Assembly: GCA_030867875.1 (NCBI GenBank)
Contig: JAOWCC010001634.1
Coordinates: forward strand, 9,752,778 to 9,816,777
Length of the DNA: 64,000 bases
From: Actinernus sp. WN-2022
Lineage: Eukaryota; Cnidaria; Anthozoa; Actiniaria; Actinernidae
Direction of reading: 5' to 3'
Shown here: in pieces, positions 1-13,500 of the stretch
How positions within the stretch are numbered: the stretch's first letter is position 1
Layout of the letters: each line of letters begins with the position of its first letter
Notes under the pieces: generated by a model
Seen by the model: the letters and a program-made list of their open reading frames with translations, nothing else
What the model was told of the DNA's origin: nothing
Database searches by the model: none
Made by a program: the position numbers and the translations under genes

Positions 1-1391
1 ATTTGAAGATCTCTACTTTCCTTGCGAATGATATATTTTGAGTGCAAAATGAAATGTTGTACTCGCACTCGAGTCAAACTCACAGCGAAGTAACAGCTGA
101 ACTCGGCAGATTGGAGTTTGACCCGCGATCGTAGTTTTGGTAGCAAGACCTTTGGACGTACTGGAGGATGAAAAAAAAGGTTAAGGACATTGCTTTCTCT
201 GCTAATAAAAATGAAAAACATATACAGATACAGATAAGTCGTAACACCTCAGTGGAGCTTAGCCGTGCAACATTATAATTACAAATGTTCTTGATGCCAG
301 AAGTGGTTGCTTTGTATTTCCAACGAAGCTCCGGGAAACTCACGTAGTAGTCCTTTTGAACCACAAGTGTTCTCTTGTAGACCTAGAGAAAGTAAAATGT
401 GGACTGCTGAAGGATTATTTGTCGAGTCACTTCACCTAACTGTCTCGGCCCTTTCTCCGGCATTCCTCTACTCGCCACTCTAGACCGGGATTCGAAGAAA
501 TATTCGAACTAAAGTTTCATTTTAAAAAGTATATATACAAAAGTTAAGATAAAAGAAAGTTAGTTAAGCATATATACTGTACCTATCAATAATTACACGA
601 TGGCCCAAACTAGGGATGGATTTCGAAAGATTCGGGAGTCACATAACAACAACAACGATCTTTCGGATTTCGTAGCCTACGAAAATGACTTGCGCGCGCA
701 AAGCACCATGGGCTGGGACACAGGGTCTTTAATGAATAACGAATTAAAATATCCAGCACAACAGAGGAGGTAACCATGGTAACCAACACAGTTCACCACC
801 TGACACCAGTCACACTGAGGATTCAGTGGAATACTTACCTTCCTAATACTTACCTTTGGGGGAGAGGAGGGTTGGGAGCAAAGGTCCGCTAAAACCAGCA
901 ACGGCAAACGGCAAACCAGCCACGAGTTGGATCCGCAACAATCCGCAATAAGAACCTCGTGGGATCCAAAAGCCCCTGCCCTCCTGAACACCCAGCATCA
1001 TGCTTAGAATAAAGGGGGAGACCGCTGGTTAGCATTGTCTCGATTCTAACTTTGCCTAAATTACATTTAGCCACATTAAAAAGTTCAGCCCGTGTTCAAG
1101 TGGAACGTACACGTAATAGTGATCGCAGTCAGATCGCGAGCAAGGTGCGAGCAGATCGCGAGCAAGGTGCGAGCAGATCGCGAGCAAGGTGCGAGCAGAT
1201 CGCGAGCATTTTCCAGGCGGTACTGTATCATAGTACGCAGTCTGCCAACAAACTGAATCCCTGTGATTGATGCTCTTTTTAACTCGTGGATGTGTACAAG
1301 CACAGAAATAAGTTAACTAGTGCTGGTCGACCTTGCTTAGTGTACATACCATGTCGTACTAACTGATTGTTGGCCAATTACTCTTTCTCAG
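1..1391. other. Upstream PBRM1 intron sequence, mostly unassigned
   Basis: No exon-like conserved coding segment is seen. Positions 840-1080 resemble, divergently, 44560-44705 (shared stretch around ACTTTGCCTAAATT), so this is an old interspersed repeat. Positions 1100-1230 hold a 22-bp tandem array annotated separately. Nothing recognisable from 1 to about 840. Confidence 0.5.
1133..1207 (+). repeat. 22-bp tandem repeat (GCGAGCAAGGTGCGAGCAGATC)
   Basis: About 3.5 nearly perfect copies of a GC-rich 22-bp unit built from GCGAGCA(A/G) and GCGAGCAGATC. The same unit on the opposite strand forms the larger array at 26570-26720 inside a foldback element. The nearby GGCGGTACTGTA at about 1217 resembles that element's terminal repeat, so this looks like a relic of the same family. 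Confidence 0.85.
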
Positions 1392-1525
1392 GGCACGGCG
1401 TAGCAGTGGTAGGGTGAGCTCAGCAGTGACTGCCCTTCTAGAGGAGGAAGACGATCAAGTGATGTACCAAACGACTGCATCAGTACAGGAGGAGGAGCAG
1501 TATGCATGTGATGATGGTAGCCAAG
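1392..1525 (+). CDS. PBRM1: PBRM1 exon 1 of window: acidic linker before bromodomain 3
   Basis: The acceptor is CTCAG at 1387-1391 and the donor G|GTACAA at 1526. The exon begins with the third base of a codon and ends with one base (phase 1). It encodes ARRSSGRVSSAVTALLEEED and an acidic, Gln-rich stretch, matching in position and character the vertebrate linker between BD2 and BD3 (RLSAITMAL, then acidic). This is the least conserved exon. Support comes from the phase match to exon 2 (G + GT = Gly). The donor GT is also the first two bases of a transposon terminal repeat. Confidence 0.8.
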
Positions 1526-4500
1526 GTACAATACAGCCTGGATGTATGTTAACATTTACACGCGTGTACAAAATTAATTTACTACACGCATTTGAGTGTA
1601 TTACACGCGTACACTACACTCGTGTATTACACGCAAAATGCATGTAGTTTTTCTTTGTTATACAGTTATTGTCAAAAATCTTTTCAGCATGAAATTGTTT
1701 GTAACCTGGAACTCCAGCGCCATCTCTAGATCTTTGAACGGTTTCCGCCAAAACTTAATAAATTATGCTGAAGGAAACTTTTGATCGTATGCTCTGCATT
1801 CACTCTGCAGTTCACGTAATAAACGTTCGAACAACTTGCCCCAAACGTTCGAATGACTTGCCCTTACGTTCGAACAATTCAACATCACAAACTATTCAGA
1901 TAAGTAAATGAAGTAAAAACTTTCAAAACGTTTGCTTCTGTAAGCATCTCTATTTCTAAAAGAAAATTTTATCTGTAGAGAATATTTTGTGCGATCTCAA
2001 AGCAAAACAAACACGGAGTCATTGATTATTCAAATCAGTTCGCGGAAAATGTCACACTTCTGTGTCGCGGAATTCAAGATTTGAAACTCATTACCTTTGA
2101 AAACGGATCCACATTAAGGTATCTGCACCGGCAAAATGTGTATATTTTGAGAAAATAATTTTAAAATCTGACATGCTCTGTGTGTGTTTAAAGTACCCTA
2201 GACTAACTTATTATGAATTGTAGTTTTCATTTCGTTATAAATTTCAGGGGGTCGGATCAAAGGTGTTAATTAAATTAATTTTGTTTATAGAGCTAAAAAA
2301 AAAAGAAAAACATTTTTTCTCAAAAGCAATAACTCCTAATTCGAAAAACTCTTCTGAATATGATTTTTCATGTCAGACCACATTAACGTAGTCTTAACGC
2401 ACAATATATTATTTATATTTCTTAGAAAAATAGAGCTTTATATTTATTTTCTTGTACGTTAAACTTAAAAATTCGAAACATCGGCACAATTTGTCCAACA
2501 ACGTGCATTAAGACAACGTTAGTTCTAAGTTATGTCGTTTTACTGTTCGTCAAATCTTTTCATCTAAGACGTAAGATTTCCCAAGAATTTTACGTTTCCC
2601 CTACCTATACTTAAACTGTGAAGTCGTAAATAGTCGATTTGGGTCACAAAACTGGGCAAAATCGCTGAAATTCAACGTAAATTGAACCACAACATCCTTC
2701 GATCTTGATTCCGCCATCTTGCTTTGTTCTACCGCTGTACAAAACAACAGTAGCCAAGAAAATACATATTTTTACGACCCCTACCCCCGTCAGGATGTGT
2801 TTGTTGATCCGTTGTCAAGGCGTGCCCCACGAGCTCAAGCGTGACTTCCGGTACCTTTGTACGCATAGTCAATAATTAATCCGCTGTCCAAATGGGGACT
2901 TAGACCTCAAGTAAATACTGTGGCGAAGTCAATCGATGGCGTTTCTTCCGAATACGATATAACAAAAAGTAAAGAAAAAACAAGTCTCAGCCAATAACAA
3001 ATGAAAGGAAGAAAAGGTACAGACACAAGAGGTATTGGTTCTTCCCCAGAAATGGGAAGCAGAGGCCGTGCAATTGCCTTTGTCAGCCTCGGTCGCTATC
3101 GTTTGTTTCATCGCGGAAACGTGCTACAACATGCATGATATATTTTTGAATGTGTCTTGAACAGTCCTATCATGAGTCCTCATATAGCGGGGAGTGTTTT
3201 TCTGACTACATACCAAGCCTTGGAAAGGAAGATAAAGGCTGTGAATTTAAACAAGAAGAAGAATTGTAAGGTTTTATTGTTGTTTTATATAATTATTTAG
3301 TTATGCAGTTGAAAGTTGATATGTATGACTATGATCGATCGAGGCACGACAATATAATTCTCACAAACTGACAAAGCTAGCTTGTGTGTAAGAACTTATA
3401 AAGGATCTTATAAATATATCGGTGAAGTTATGAATGAAGTACACTTCTAATAAATTCAGCGTTAAATTACTCAGAACCGTCTTCAAGTCTTGCAACCCCA
3501 AACTTTCCGCTATCTTGGTTTTGTCAGAGATATGGGCAATTAGTCTTCGCTAGTAACCGACCCAGTCTTCGCTCGTTTATCAGCAGCAACTGATAAAGAC
3601 GTGATAAAGACGTGTCAAAGACGTGATTTTAAAAGCGTTTTGCAACGTTCAGATTAGGAGTAAGTGAAAAAAAACTATTGAAAGTGATATTAGATGTAAT
3701 AAACTATAATATACCCGAAAAAGAGGAATTTTAAAGGACCTAAATTTTGCCGGTGCAGATACCTTAAATAGAAACTCCAAAATGTTCTGTTCAGTTGACG
3801 TTATCATTTGCCAGCAAAGTTGAGAAGCTTTGGGGTGATTTAAACTACAATGCAATAAAACTTACCGCGAAGTTGGCGGCACTCATGTTGTGTGAAAAAC
3901 CAGACTGATCAGTCTTCACGGCTGAAAGCACACGTCAACAAATTTTGAAGGATTGACAGATCTGAGTTGAAACTACAGAAGCTATAAAAGTTTATCAGAT
4001 GAACAGCGCTGGGATGGTGTTTCGTACAAATGTCAGGATTATCCGTTTATAGAACTTTTTAGTCCTTCGTGAAAGCTCCAGAGGCTTCGATTGAGTAACG
4101 GATTGAGTGCATCATTCGAATGGTTGCTTGTAGCGTTCGAACAGCCAAGTGATTGTTCGAACAGATTGAGTGGATCGTTTATACGATTTTCACAAAACGT
4201 TAAAACGGGCTAGGAAAAATCCAAACAGTTTCATAAAACGTTCGAACGGACACCGAACGGTCTCTGAACAACTTTTTAGGCCGTATGTTTTTCACACGAA
4301 GATATGTTTTCCCGTGTGTGGTCACAATTAGCGTTTATGATTATGACTAAAACACAGACTTAGCATTTACAATGTATTAAGCGCTTCGGTTCCTTGCTAC
4401 AAACTTATTTTTGAAAAACATGTAGGAATTGTCGTAAATCTTTGCAGAAGTTTTTAGCTGAGGATTCTACACTTTAGTCCAATGCTAATTTGGCTAATTG

Positions 4501-7500
4501 TGGAAAACTTTCATTCGCGAACCGGTATTGTTGATCTGCGGTATTCTTCAGCAGTTATTCTCTGGAGTTCGATGAGTTAATGAGGCACTGAGGTGCGTGT
4601 ACTTCCGTGCGTGTAGTACACAAAAATTGCGTGTAATTACACTCAGTTCGTGTAATTACACTCAGTTGAGTGTAGTACATGCGTGGAATTTCGCGCGCGT
4701 TACACGCAAAATGTGTTAACATACATCCAGGCTGTACTGTACAACCTGCATGCAAGAAACCTTGTTTTATTGAAAAGTTGGCACTACAAAAAAATGTACA
4801 TCGTACCTCAGGTTTACATTATCCAAGGGCCAAAAAAAATTCAGTGAACATAATGCATGGTTCTGCAGAAAGCTTTTCTTGATAACTCCTAGTACAATTC
4901 CCTTTTGAACTAGTCAAATACATGTATTGAACAATTCTTACAATATTATAAGCCCAGGGCTGAAAAAAAAGTCTGGTTGCATTTTTGCAACTAGATAAAA
5001 AAAAATAGTTGCAAAACAGAACATTTTAGTTGCAAAATAATTGTGATCCAGCAGCGCTACAGCAAAAACTGTGCCCACAATACAGTTTGAACAGAAAATA
5101 ATATCACTGGTGGATATTTCAGCAGTGTAGCCATAAAATTAAAATACTGTGCCCTGCGATACTCCTTTTTAACGTACCACCACTCTAATGGTGGCCAGTT
5201 TTGCTCGCAAACGAACAATAGAAGTGTAAGGTAGAATTTTGAGCCATAATTATGAAAAATCTCATTCTCAATCAAGAGAAACATCAATTTTCATTATACT
5301 TATGATTCAGTCACAATTTTGGGACTGGATGAAAAAGTCTAGTTGCAAAACTAAAATTTTTAGTCGCATTTGCAACCGTAGAATGCAACAATATTAGTTG
5401 CAATTTCCAACCCTGAAGCGCCAAGTTTTTGAAACTGATTTTTAGCTATTTCTACACTGAAAAGACCCTCCCCCAAAGATAACTGCAGTCATTGTTGCCA
5501 TGGACTTTTCAACTGACCTATAATACTGAGGGCTCATACGTTTTAGTCCACCACGTTTGCCTCCATCAGGAGATTTTCCAAGGAATACATGAGTTGTTTA
5601 AGAGGAAACACTCAGAATCAAGGCTTTTTAAAGCATGTCCCCCCATTTATAGAGTGCTGGAAGACATCATTAAGTCTGATGAAAGCTTGAATCAGGACTT
5701 TTTCGAAGAACTGAGCATGTTATTGTGATGGAGAAGGAGCTTGAATTATCACTTGTAGGATGGGCCAGGATTTCTTCTGGGGAGGGCCATGCCATCGATT
5801 GGTTGGGTTTCCCAGCATACTTTGCGGTCAGTGGTTGAATTTAGCTTGCAGTGAATGGGATGAATGGCTTGGTGCTGGGTTAGTTTAGTGTTGGGAGACA
5901 GAAAGTGAGGTTAGTGCAAGCTTGAAACCCTGTATTTGATGTGAAATATGCATTTTTGTCAGAAAATTTAGAATCATTTTAGGCCTTTTTACTGACAGAA
6001 ATGAAATAATGTTAACTGCAGTTCACTTATGCAAAGAAAGGAGGATTTAGATGAAATTATTCATTGTTAACATGCACCATGCAGTTCAATAGGAGCATTT
6101 GTCTATACATTATGGTGTGTGGAAATCTCAGGACCTTGCTCTTTAAATTTTGTCAGACTGAAACCCCAAAATCAAGTAATCAGTAAAATACGGAAAATTC
6201 CATATGTGGACATCAAAGGGGTAAATAATTTTGAGTCCTGGGGTTGAATCATAAAAGCTAGGTTGTTCAGTCTAGCTGGCTTAATTTTCGCCCAAATTTA
6301 AGACATTCTGGCTTTTATGTAATTATTGTTTCTTTCAAAGTTGATTTTCTCATTGTTGACCAGTGAAAATAAAAACAGCAATATTTCCAAATGTTGCATA
6401 AGGTCTATGTAATCTGCCATGATTGTTTGCTGTTGTTTGTCAGGTGATGATGATGTTGGTGGTGATGATGATGCTGACAATCCTCTGATGATGCTCTTCA
6501 ATGAGATCTATCGGCACACTGACATGACAGGTCGGCCTATGGTGGAGCCATTCCTGAGACTGCCCTCTCACAGGTCTGTATTGACTCACAGTTCTGTATT
6601 GACTTGCAGGTCTCTATTGATTCGCAAGTCTGTTACAATGTATATTGACTTGCAGGCTGTATTGACTCACAGGTCTCTATTGACTTGCAGGTCTCTGTTG
6701 ACTTATGTTATAACAAACACAGGACTCACGATTTAACAGATCATTATAATTAGCTATCACTTGGTGTCAGACTAGCAAATAAATTATGTTCAAGACATGT
6801 AATAATGTGAGGAGGCAGAATATTAAGTTCTTTATCAATGCTGGTTCAGTCAATGTTACAATGAAATTTGGAAATGAATATATTTAAGTATTAATGTTAG
6901 TGTTACACTGTAAATCACTCTAAACAATAGACCGGTTATGGCTTCCAACAACAACAATGGTCGCTATGTACATGTCACAACTGGAGGACCACAAGGCATC
7001 GGTTCACTCACTTGACAGCTGTAATTTCATGTACTTTCACTGCCATTTTGCTGGTCCACACTTCAATGTTAGAACCGTCAAAACAAAGTGCAGATTGTCC
7101 TCCAGTTCATGCATACGAAACGTAGCAGCTGGTGTCACAGATGCCGTAACCAAGTTATTACAGTTCTGTGCCGTTGTAGCTGTTGCAGAGTTTTCATAAG
7201 TTTTCAAGAATCGGTATATTCTTCAAAGTAGCCTGAGTGAGAAGTCATTTCAAAACATAAGAAAGTTAAAAAAGACCCTTCTGTTGGAAAAAGTAAGATA
7301 AAATAACAAGAGTAAATGGTGCATCTTGATGGCTGAAGGCTGTTACGGAGAACACTGTGTTGTTGTTGTTTACTGGTTGGCGGAAGGCTGTTACTGAGAA
7401 TGCTGTGTTGTTGTTGTTTACTGGTTGATTGAAGGCTTACTGAGAACACTGTTGTTGTTGTTTACTAGTTGTGGAATTAAAGCAATGTGTGTTACATGTG

Positions 7501-10500
7501 TAAGAAACTTTATTTTGTTTTTAAGTATTCATTTTATGTAACTGTATTGTACCACCTGTTTACAGAGCCTACCCTGACTACTATGAAGTTATCAACAAGC
7601 CAATAGCCTTGATGAAAATCAGGTCCCAAATTAAGGTACTCATCAAACAGTCAATAAAAGTGCACTGGGTTTGGTCAACTAAATTTTGATAAGGCTATGC
7701 CAAGGTATATCCAGAGTGCGTCATTGCTCAGTGCAATATTTTCATTTTTGATGCACAAAATTCCAGCAATGGTCCATTGGATGCACTTCAACATTTTGAT
7801 ACATTTGGACTTTGTGTGAGCTACCGTAATTTCCGGCCTATTACCTGCGGGTTATCTGTTAATTTTTCACCAAATCACGGCTGCTGCAGGTAATAGGGTG
7901 GTGCGGGTAATGTGTTAAATTCTAAAGACTAAAATTTTGTCACAAGGTTACGGCAATCGACTTTCGCCCCTTATTTGCCCGCGGCACACAGCGATCGCCT
8001 TTGTTGAAAACAATGAAAAGCGGTTGCCTTTCGCTGGAGAAAATTTCGGCTCACTTGTTAAAGAAATCGCTGTTGTCTCTTGAAAAATATTGTGCCAAAA
8101 CTGAAAAGCTGCCGACAATTTTTTCGCTGTAGAAAATAACAATGATTGCCGTTAGTGTCAGTGTTTATTTCGTCCAAATCTTCTCAGCTTTGTATGAAAC
8201 CAAAGGATAAAATTATATTAACTGAAACCGTTTCTGATCTAACAAACACTGAGGAAATCAGTGCCGTAACGAGAAACACGAATTGCGTTACTACATATGA
8301 CTGTGTATAAACACCATCCTGCTAGTTTGGTGCCTTATTTCATCTGATAAACTTTATATACCTTCTGTACGATGTAGTTTCACACTTGACAGGATTTTAG
8401 CTGAAATCATTGCTTATGTTTTCAAGAAGCCAGCTTATCAAAAGATCTCATTCTTGGAGTTGACATGTGAATTCTCTCGACATTGTCTGGTTTTTGACAC
8501 AACAACACCAGAGTGTCACGCTCTGTGAACTTCGCGGGTAGCATATAAAGTGTGGCTTATTCACCACACAGCTTCTCAACTTATTTGTGAAAATGGAAAA
8601 GGTCCACCAAAGAAAATATTCTGGATAGTTCTTTTTGTTAATGTGGATCCATTTTCAAAGGTGAGTTTGAGTCTCTCAAATTCCACGACACAGAAGCGTG
8701 AATTTTTCCACGAACTGATTTGAATAATCAATTAGTCGGCAGTGTTTGTTTTGCTTTGCGATACATGCACCAAACATTTCTAAAAACAAATTTCCGTTTA
8801 GAAATTGAGGTAGTTTCCGAATCAAATATTTTGAAAGTTTTCTTTTATATTCATTTTGTGTCTGAACAATTTCGCCTGATGCCGGAAATGCTTCGAGTCT
8901 AACTCTAAAATGCCGAGGTGAGAATTGCTGTGAAATCGCACTGTATACAAATGGATTTACGACTTTATTTATCAACATGTTGATGTTCCTATGTCTACTA
9001 AGACACAATTAAAACCTACTATGAGGTACTGGTATTGTTATGTAAATTTACACTGAGAGGTGTGGGTAATCTGTCTGTGCGGGTAATCTGTTAATATATT
9101 TTTCTTTGAGACTCTAAAATCAGCGGGTGCGGGTAATACGCTGTGCGGGTAATAGGCCGGAAATTACGGTAAATGCTGCTTTTCCAGTCAAAATGAGTTG
9201 ACAACTGGTGTTTTTTTTGTTCAAGTGATTTCAGCAATGCTGAACTAGAGTTGGGATGGCAGGGGTGGTCCTATCGTGATATTTATGTTCACTTGGGACA
9301 TGAATATGATAGGATCACGAAGTAGCCAGAGTGTGACTGTTACTTATATTTAACAATAGGGTGCAAAGCATTGTGGTATTGCATTGTAAAATATGTTTAC
9401 AAGGGGTCAATATTTGCTACCACTGCAAATACTTTTCACTGCCACGCCGGGCACAAAAGATCGTAAAAAGGCTGAGGTTGAGTGCACACACAAAAAAAAA
9501 TTAACACCATTTCTTTACGACTGCTCTAAATTTGAAGAAATTTTGGCAGATTGGTAACAAAGTGAAACTTCATTTTTTGGGACAATTGTTTATGTATTCT
9601 GCCGTTGTTGTGACGTCATAATGGATGTCTCCTTTTTTGGTGAAATATAACCTTTAAGACACGTTGCAAACAGATTATGTGATCAAAATGGCTTCATGAA
9701 ATATATTCATTTAGCAAAAATTTGAACTCTCTACGATAAATATATCCAGAGTTATGGATGATTCACTATTTCTATGACGTCATTATCAGTGTTCTATGCC
9801 TTCTGCGTGTTAGACAAAGGTGTTCCGTCAATAAAATTCAAAAAAATCTGAACTGGCTATTTTCTGAGGACATCCAAATATATTAATGACGTCATAATGA
9901 CGTATACCAAAAATAAGGCTTCAATTCTAAGCTGTTATACTCAAAAAATCAAAATCTAAAAAGAACACGTTGTTGTTGATAAAGAGTTTTATTATTGTGC
10001 AAAATATGATGTACCAATATTTCGAACTCTAAAAGTTAAAACAAGCGATAGTTTCATAAATGGTTTTATGTTATTTATTTCCCGCCAACTTTTGGCGGGA
10101 AAATTGCCAAAATTTAAAATTGAATAACTTTTGTTTACCTCTACCAATCGAGAACGGGTTTTCGATTCCTTCATTCTCACGAACAAGAGATTTTAAAAAG
10201 ATATAATAAAACGTTTTTAGAGGTAATAAAAATTTAGAGGAAACCTATTAGAAATGGACAAATGACGTTGTTGTGACGTCATAATGATGGCTACATTAGC
10301 TTAACTTATCAGATTATGTTTTGTTGGCACTCATTTATACATCTACCAAAATTCATTTATCTACGCCGAACACTTTTTAAAATATAGAAATCCCGGCCTT
10401 TTTACATTCATTTGTGCCCGGCGTGTGCAAATACTTAGTGGAGTAATATAATACCACTTCCAGACCTGTATTCTGATTGGACCCATTATACTGTAGCTCT

Positions 10501-13500
10501 GTTGTTTTGTACTGCTTGTTAATGTTGTAAAGGCTAGGGTGTGTTGTATTGTTGGGTAAGCCAGCTATACAATTGAGGTGCCATTGATCAATAATAATAT
10601 TAATTATTTGAATGTTTTGTTCTTTATTGTTAATTGAGAGTATATTTTTTCTTTTTGTGTGTAATCTAGAGTGGTTTGTATGATGGCATGGATGCTGTGG
10701 AGAGTGATTTACAGTTATGTTTTGCTAATGCCCAAACCTACAATGATCCTAATTCCATGTTGTTCAAGGTAAGCTACATTACATTATACAGGTTTTCCAC
10801 TTTACAGGGATGTGTTTAGAGGCTGGGAGTCGTGAAAAATACCCATCTGTGAAGAAGATTTTCCTGGCTGTAAAAGTTGTAGGCAACCTCCTAAACATCT
10901 GTGACCTCTAACAGGAAAACGTACACTAACCGATATCTGTTAAACGAGCAAAAATTAACGACTAACAAATAGATAGCAAACGCTTTTACAGAGCATTCAA
11001 ATGGTTTAGTTAACGGTTCTAACGGGCAAGCTAACATTTCTAACGGTTTATCAAAATGTTCTAACGGACAAGCTAATGGCTCTAACGGGCAAGCTAAAAT
11101 TTCTAACGGTTTACCAAAGTGTTCTAACGGGCAGGTTAACAGCTCTAACGGGCAAGCTAAAATTTCTAACCGTGTACCAAAGCGTTCAAACGGGCAAGCT
11201 AATGGCTCTAATGGATGGTCTTAACTATCTAACGTTTATCAAAACGTTCTAACGGATGGTCTTGGCTATCTAACGGTTTATCAAAACGTTCTAACGGATG
11301 ATCTTGGCTACCTAACGGGACCAAAACATTTGTGCATTCTGTCACCAAAAGACAGGATTGTGTTATGAAACACCGTCCCAGCACAGGCTTCCCAGACTCG
11401 ACGTATATTTCCCGCTTATTAGTCTGTTGGGTTACCTGTGGTTTATCAATTACTTTCATAAAGATCTCAGAAGAATTTATATAATTGCTCTGTGTGAATT
11501 TTCTTTTCTGATTCCTACGAAATAAATCTTCAATAATAAAAGATTGATACTTAACGAAGTTGTGTGTCTGAGTGATTTTTTGCCGATTTTGGGCCTTCTA
11601 AAGCAATTTATTAGGAGTCAAAAATTTGACCGTTGGCCGCAGCTCTAAAAAAATAGGCAACTCGACCTTGCCAAAGCACAGACTTACCTCAAAGATCACC
11701 CAAAAATCTGCACTTTTTTCCCTCGCTCGATATTCAGCTTTCGGCACAGGAGGGAATAGTTATCAAGCAACATCTGACCCGAGATTTAGGAAAATCCATC
11801 AAATTTATCACCGCCAAACGGCCTCCTCAAGACCCCAAAAGCGCCACCTTCCATGTTCTGTAAGAACCAGACCGACCAAAGCAGTCGAAAATTTGCCCAT
11901 TCCTACCCAAAACGATGCAAATCGCCTTTTTTCATGGGGGATCCTCAAGCGTGAAATTATACTTCTGCTCGAGGAACGGAAACAAATATATTGCCAATCA
12001 GAGGACCATTATTACTAGACTTTTAACGAAACTGGCGGTTACCGACTAATTTTAAATTTGGAACTAGCGAATTTTTTTCGCGTGGAACTGTCATAACACT
12101 CAGTGAAGACCCCAGCTCACTATCTTGGTCCTCAGCTGATTGGCGATATATTTGTTTCCGTTCCTCAAGCGGAAGTATAATTTCACGCTTGAGGGTCCCC
12201 CATGAAAAAGGGCGATTTGCATTGTTTGGGGTAGGGGTGGGAAAATTTTCGACCACTTTAGTCGGTCTGTTTCTTACAGATCATTGGAAAGTTGCGCTTT
12301 TTGGGTCTTGAGGAGGCCGTTTGGCAGTGATAAATTTGATGGATTTTCCTAAATCTCGGGTCAGATGTTGCTTGATAACTATTCCCTCCTGTGCCGAAAG
12401 CTGAATAGCGAGCGAGGAAAAAAAGTGCCGATTTTTGGGTGATCTTTCAGGTAAGTCTGTGCTTTGGCGAAGTTGAGTTAAGTTGCCGCAGCCAACGGTC
12501 AAAATTTTGAATCCTAATAAATTGCTTTAGAAGTCCCAAAATCGCCAAAAAACCACTGACACAACTTCATTAAGTATCAATCTTTTATTATTGAAGATCT
12601 ATTTCGTAGGAATCGGAAAAGAGAATTCACACGGAGCAATTATATAAACTCTTCTGAGATCTTTATGAAAGTAATCGATAAACCACAGTAACCCAACAGA
12701 CTAATAAGAAGCCAGCTTTTAGCTTTTTGGAGATACAAAGATTCTCTGTTGACATGTGCTTTCAGCCGTGAAGACTGATTGTCTGGTTTTGACACAACAA
12801 GAATGCTGCGAACTTCACGGGAAGTGTGATTTTATTGCATTGTAGTTTAAATCACCACAAAGCTTCTCAACTTTACTGGCAAATGATAAACGTCTACTAA
12901 ATAGAATATTCTGGAGTTTTTTTTATTTAATGTGGATCGGTTTTCAAAGGTGAGGAGGTCCGAGTCTTGAATTCTGCGACACAGAAGTGTGACATTTTCC
13001 GCGAACTGATTTGAATAATCAATGACTCCGCAATGTTTGTTTTGTGTTGAGATCGCACAAAAAAATTATCTACAGATAAAATTTTCTTTTAGAAATCGAG
13101 ATGCTTACGGAATCAAACGGTTTGAAAATTTTCACTTCGTTAACGTATCTGAACAGTTTCCACATGATGCGAAAAATGGTTTGAGTCCATAGTTCTCGAT
13201 ATTCACAGTTTTAATTTGTTGTCTGTTATTTAGCGTGAGATCGGATCGCATGAACCGTATCTTTTACTTCATCACTTTGTGAGGAGTTAATAAAACATCC
13301 AAACCTGCAGGTATGTCGGCATGTATCTCGTTTTATAGCGTTCGGAAAAGCATATAAAGGTGATCACGCGTAATCCGAGTTTCTAAACTCGTTGTGTGAC
13401 TTGTATGTAGCTAACAGATGATTGCCGAAACCAACGGTGATCGTCGAACTATTTAAACGTCCAATGGATGAATGTTTTGATCGATCTAACGGATGAAGGT

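Noticed and set aside
677..1074. Minus-strand frames of 104 and 61 codons
   Set aside because: No recognisable protein; the region is a diverged copy of a repeat at 44560-44705.
5492..5728. 78-codon frame as a possible PBRM1 or separate exon
   Set aside because: Does not resemble polybromo, is not needed for phase, and contains a stretch shared with the piggyBac-like MITEs.
11626..12502. Open frames of 130, 77 and 73 codons as possible genes
   Set aside because: They are the two arms of one inverted repeat read on opposite strands (shared peptides such as WG(I/T)LKREI(I)LLEERKQIY). No known domain is present.
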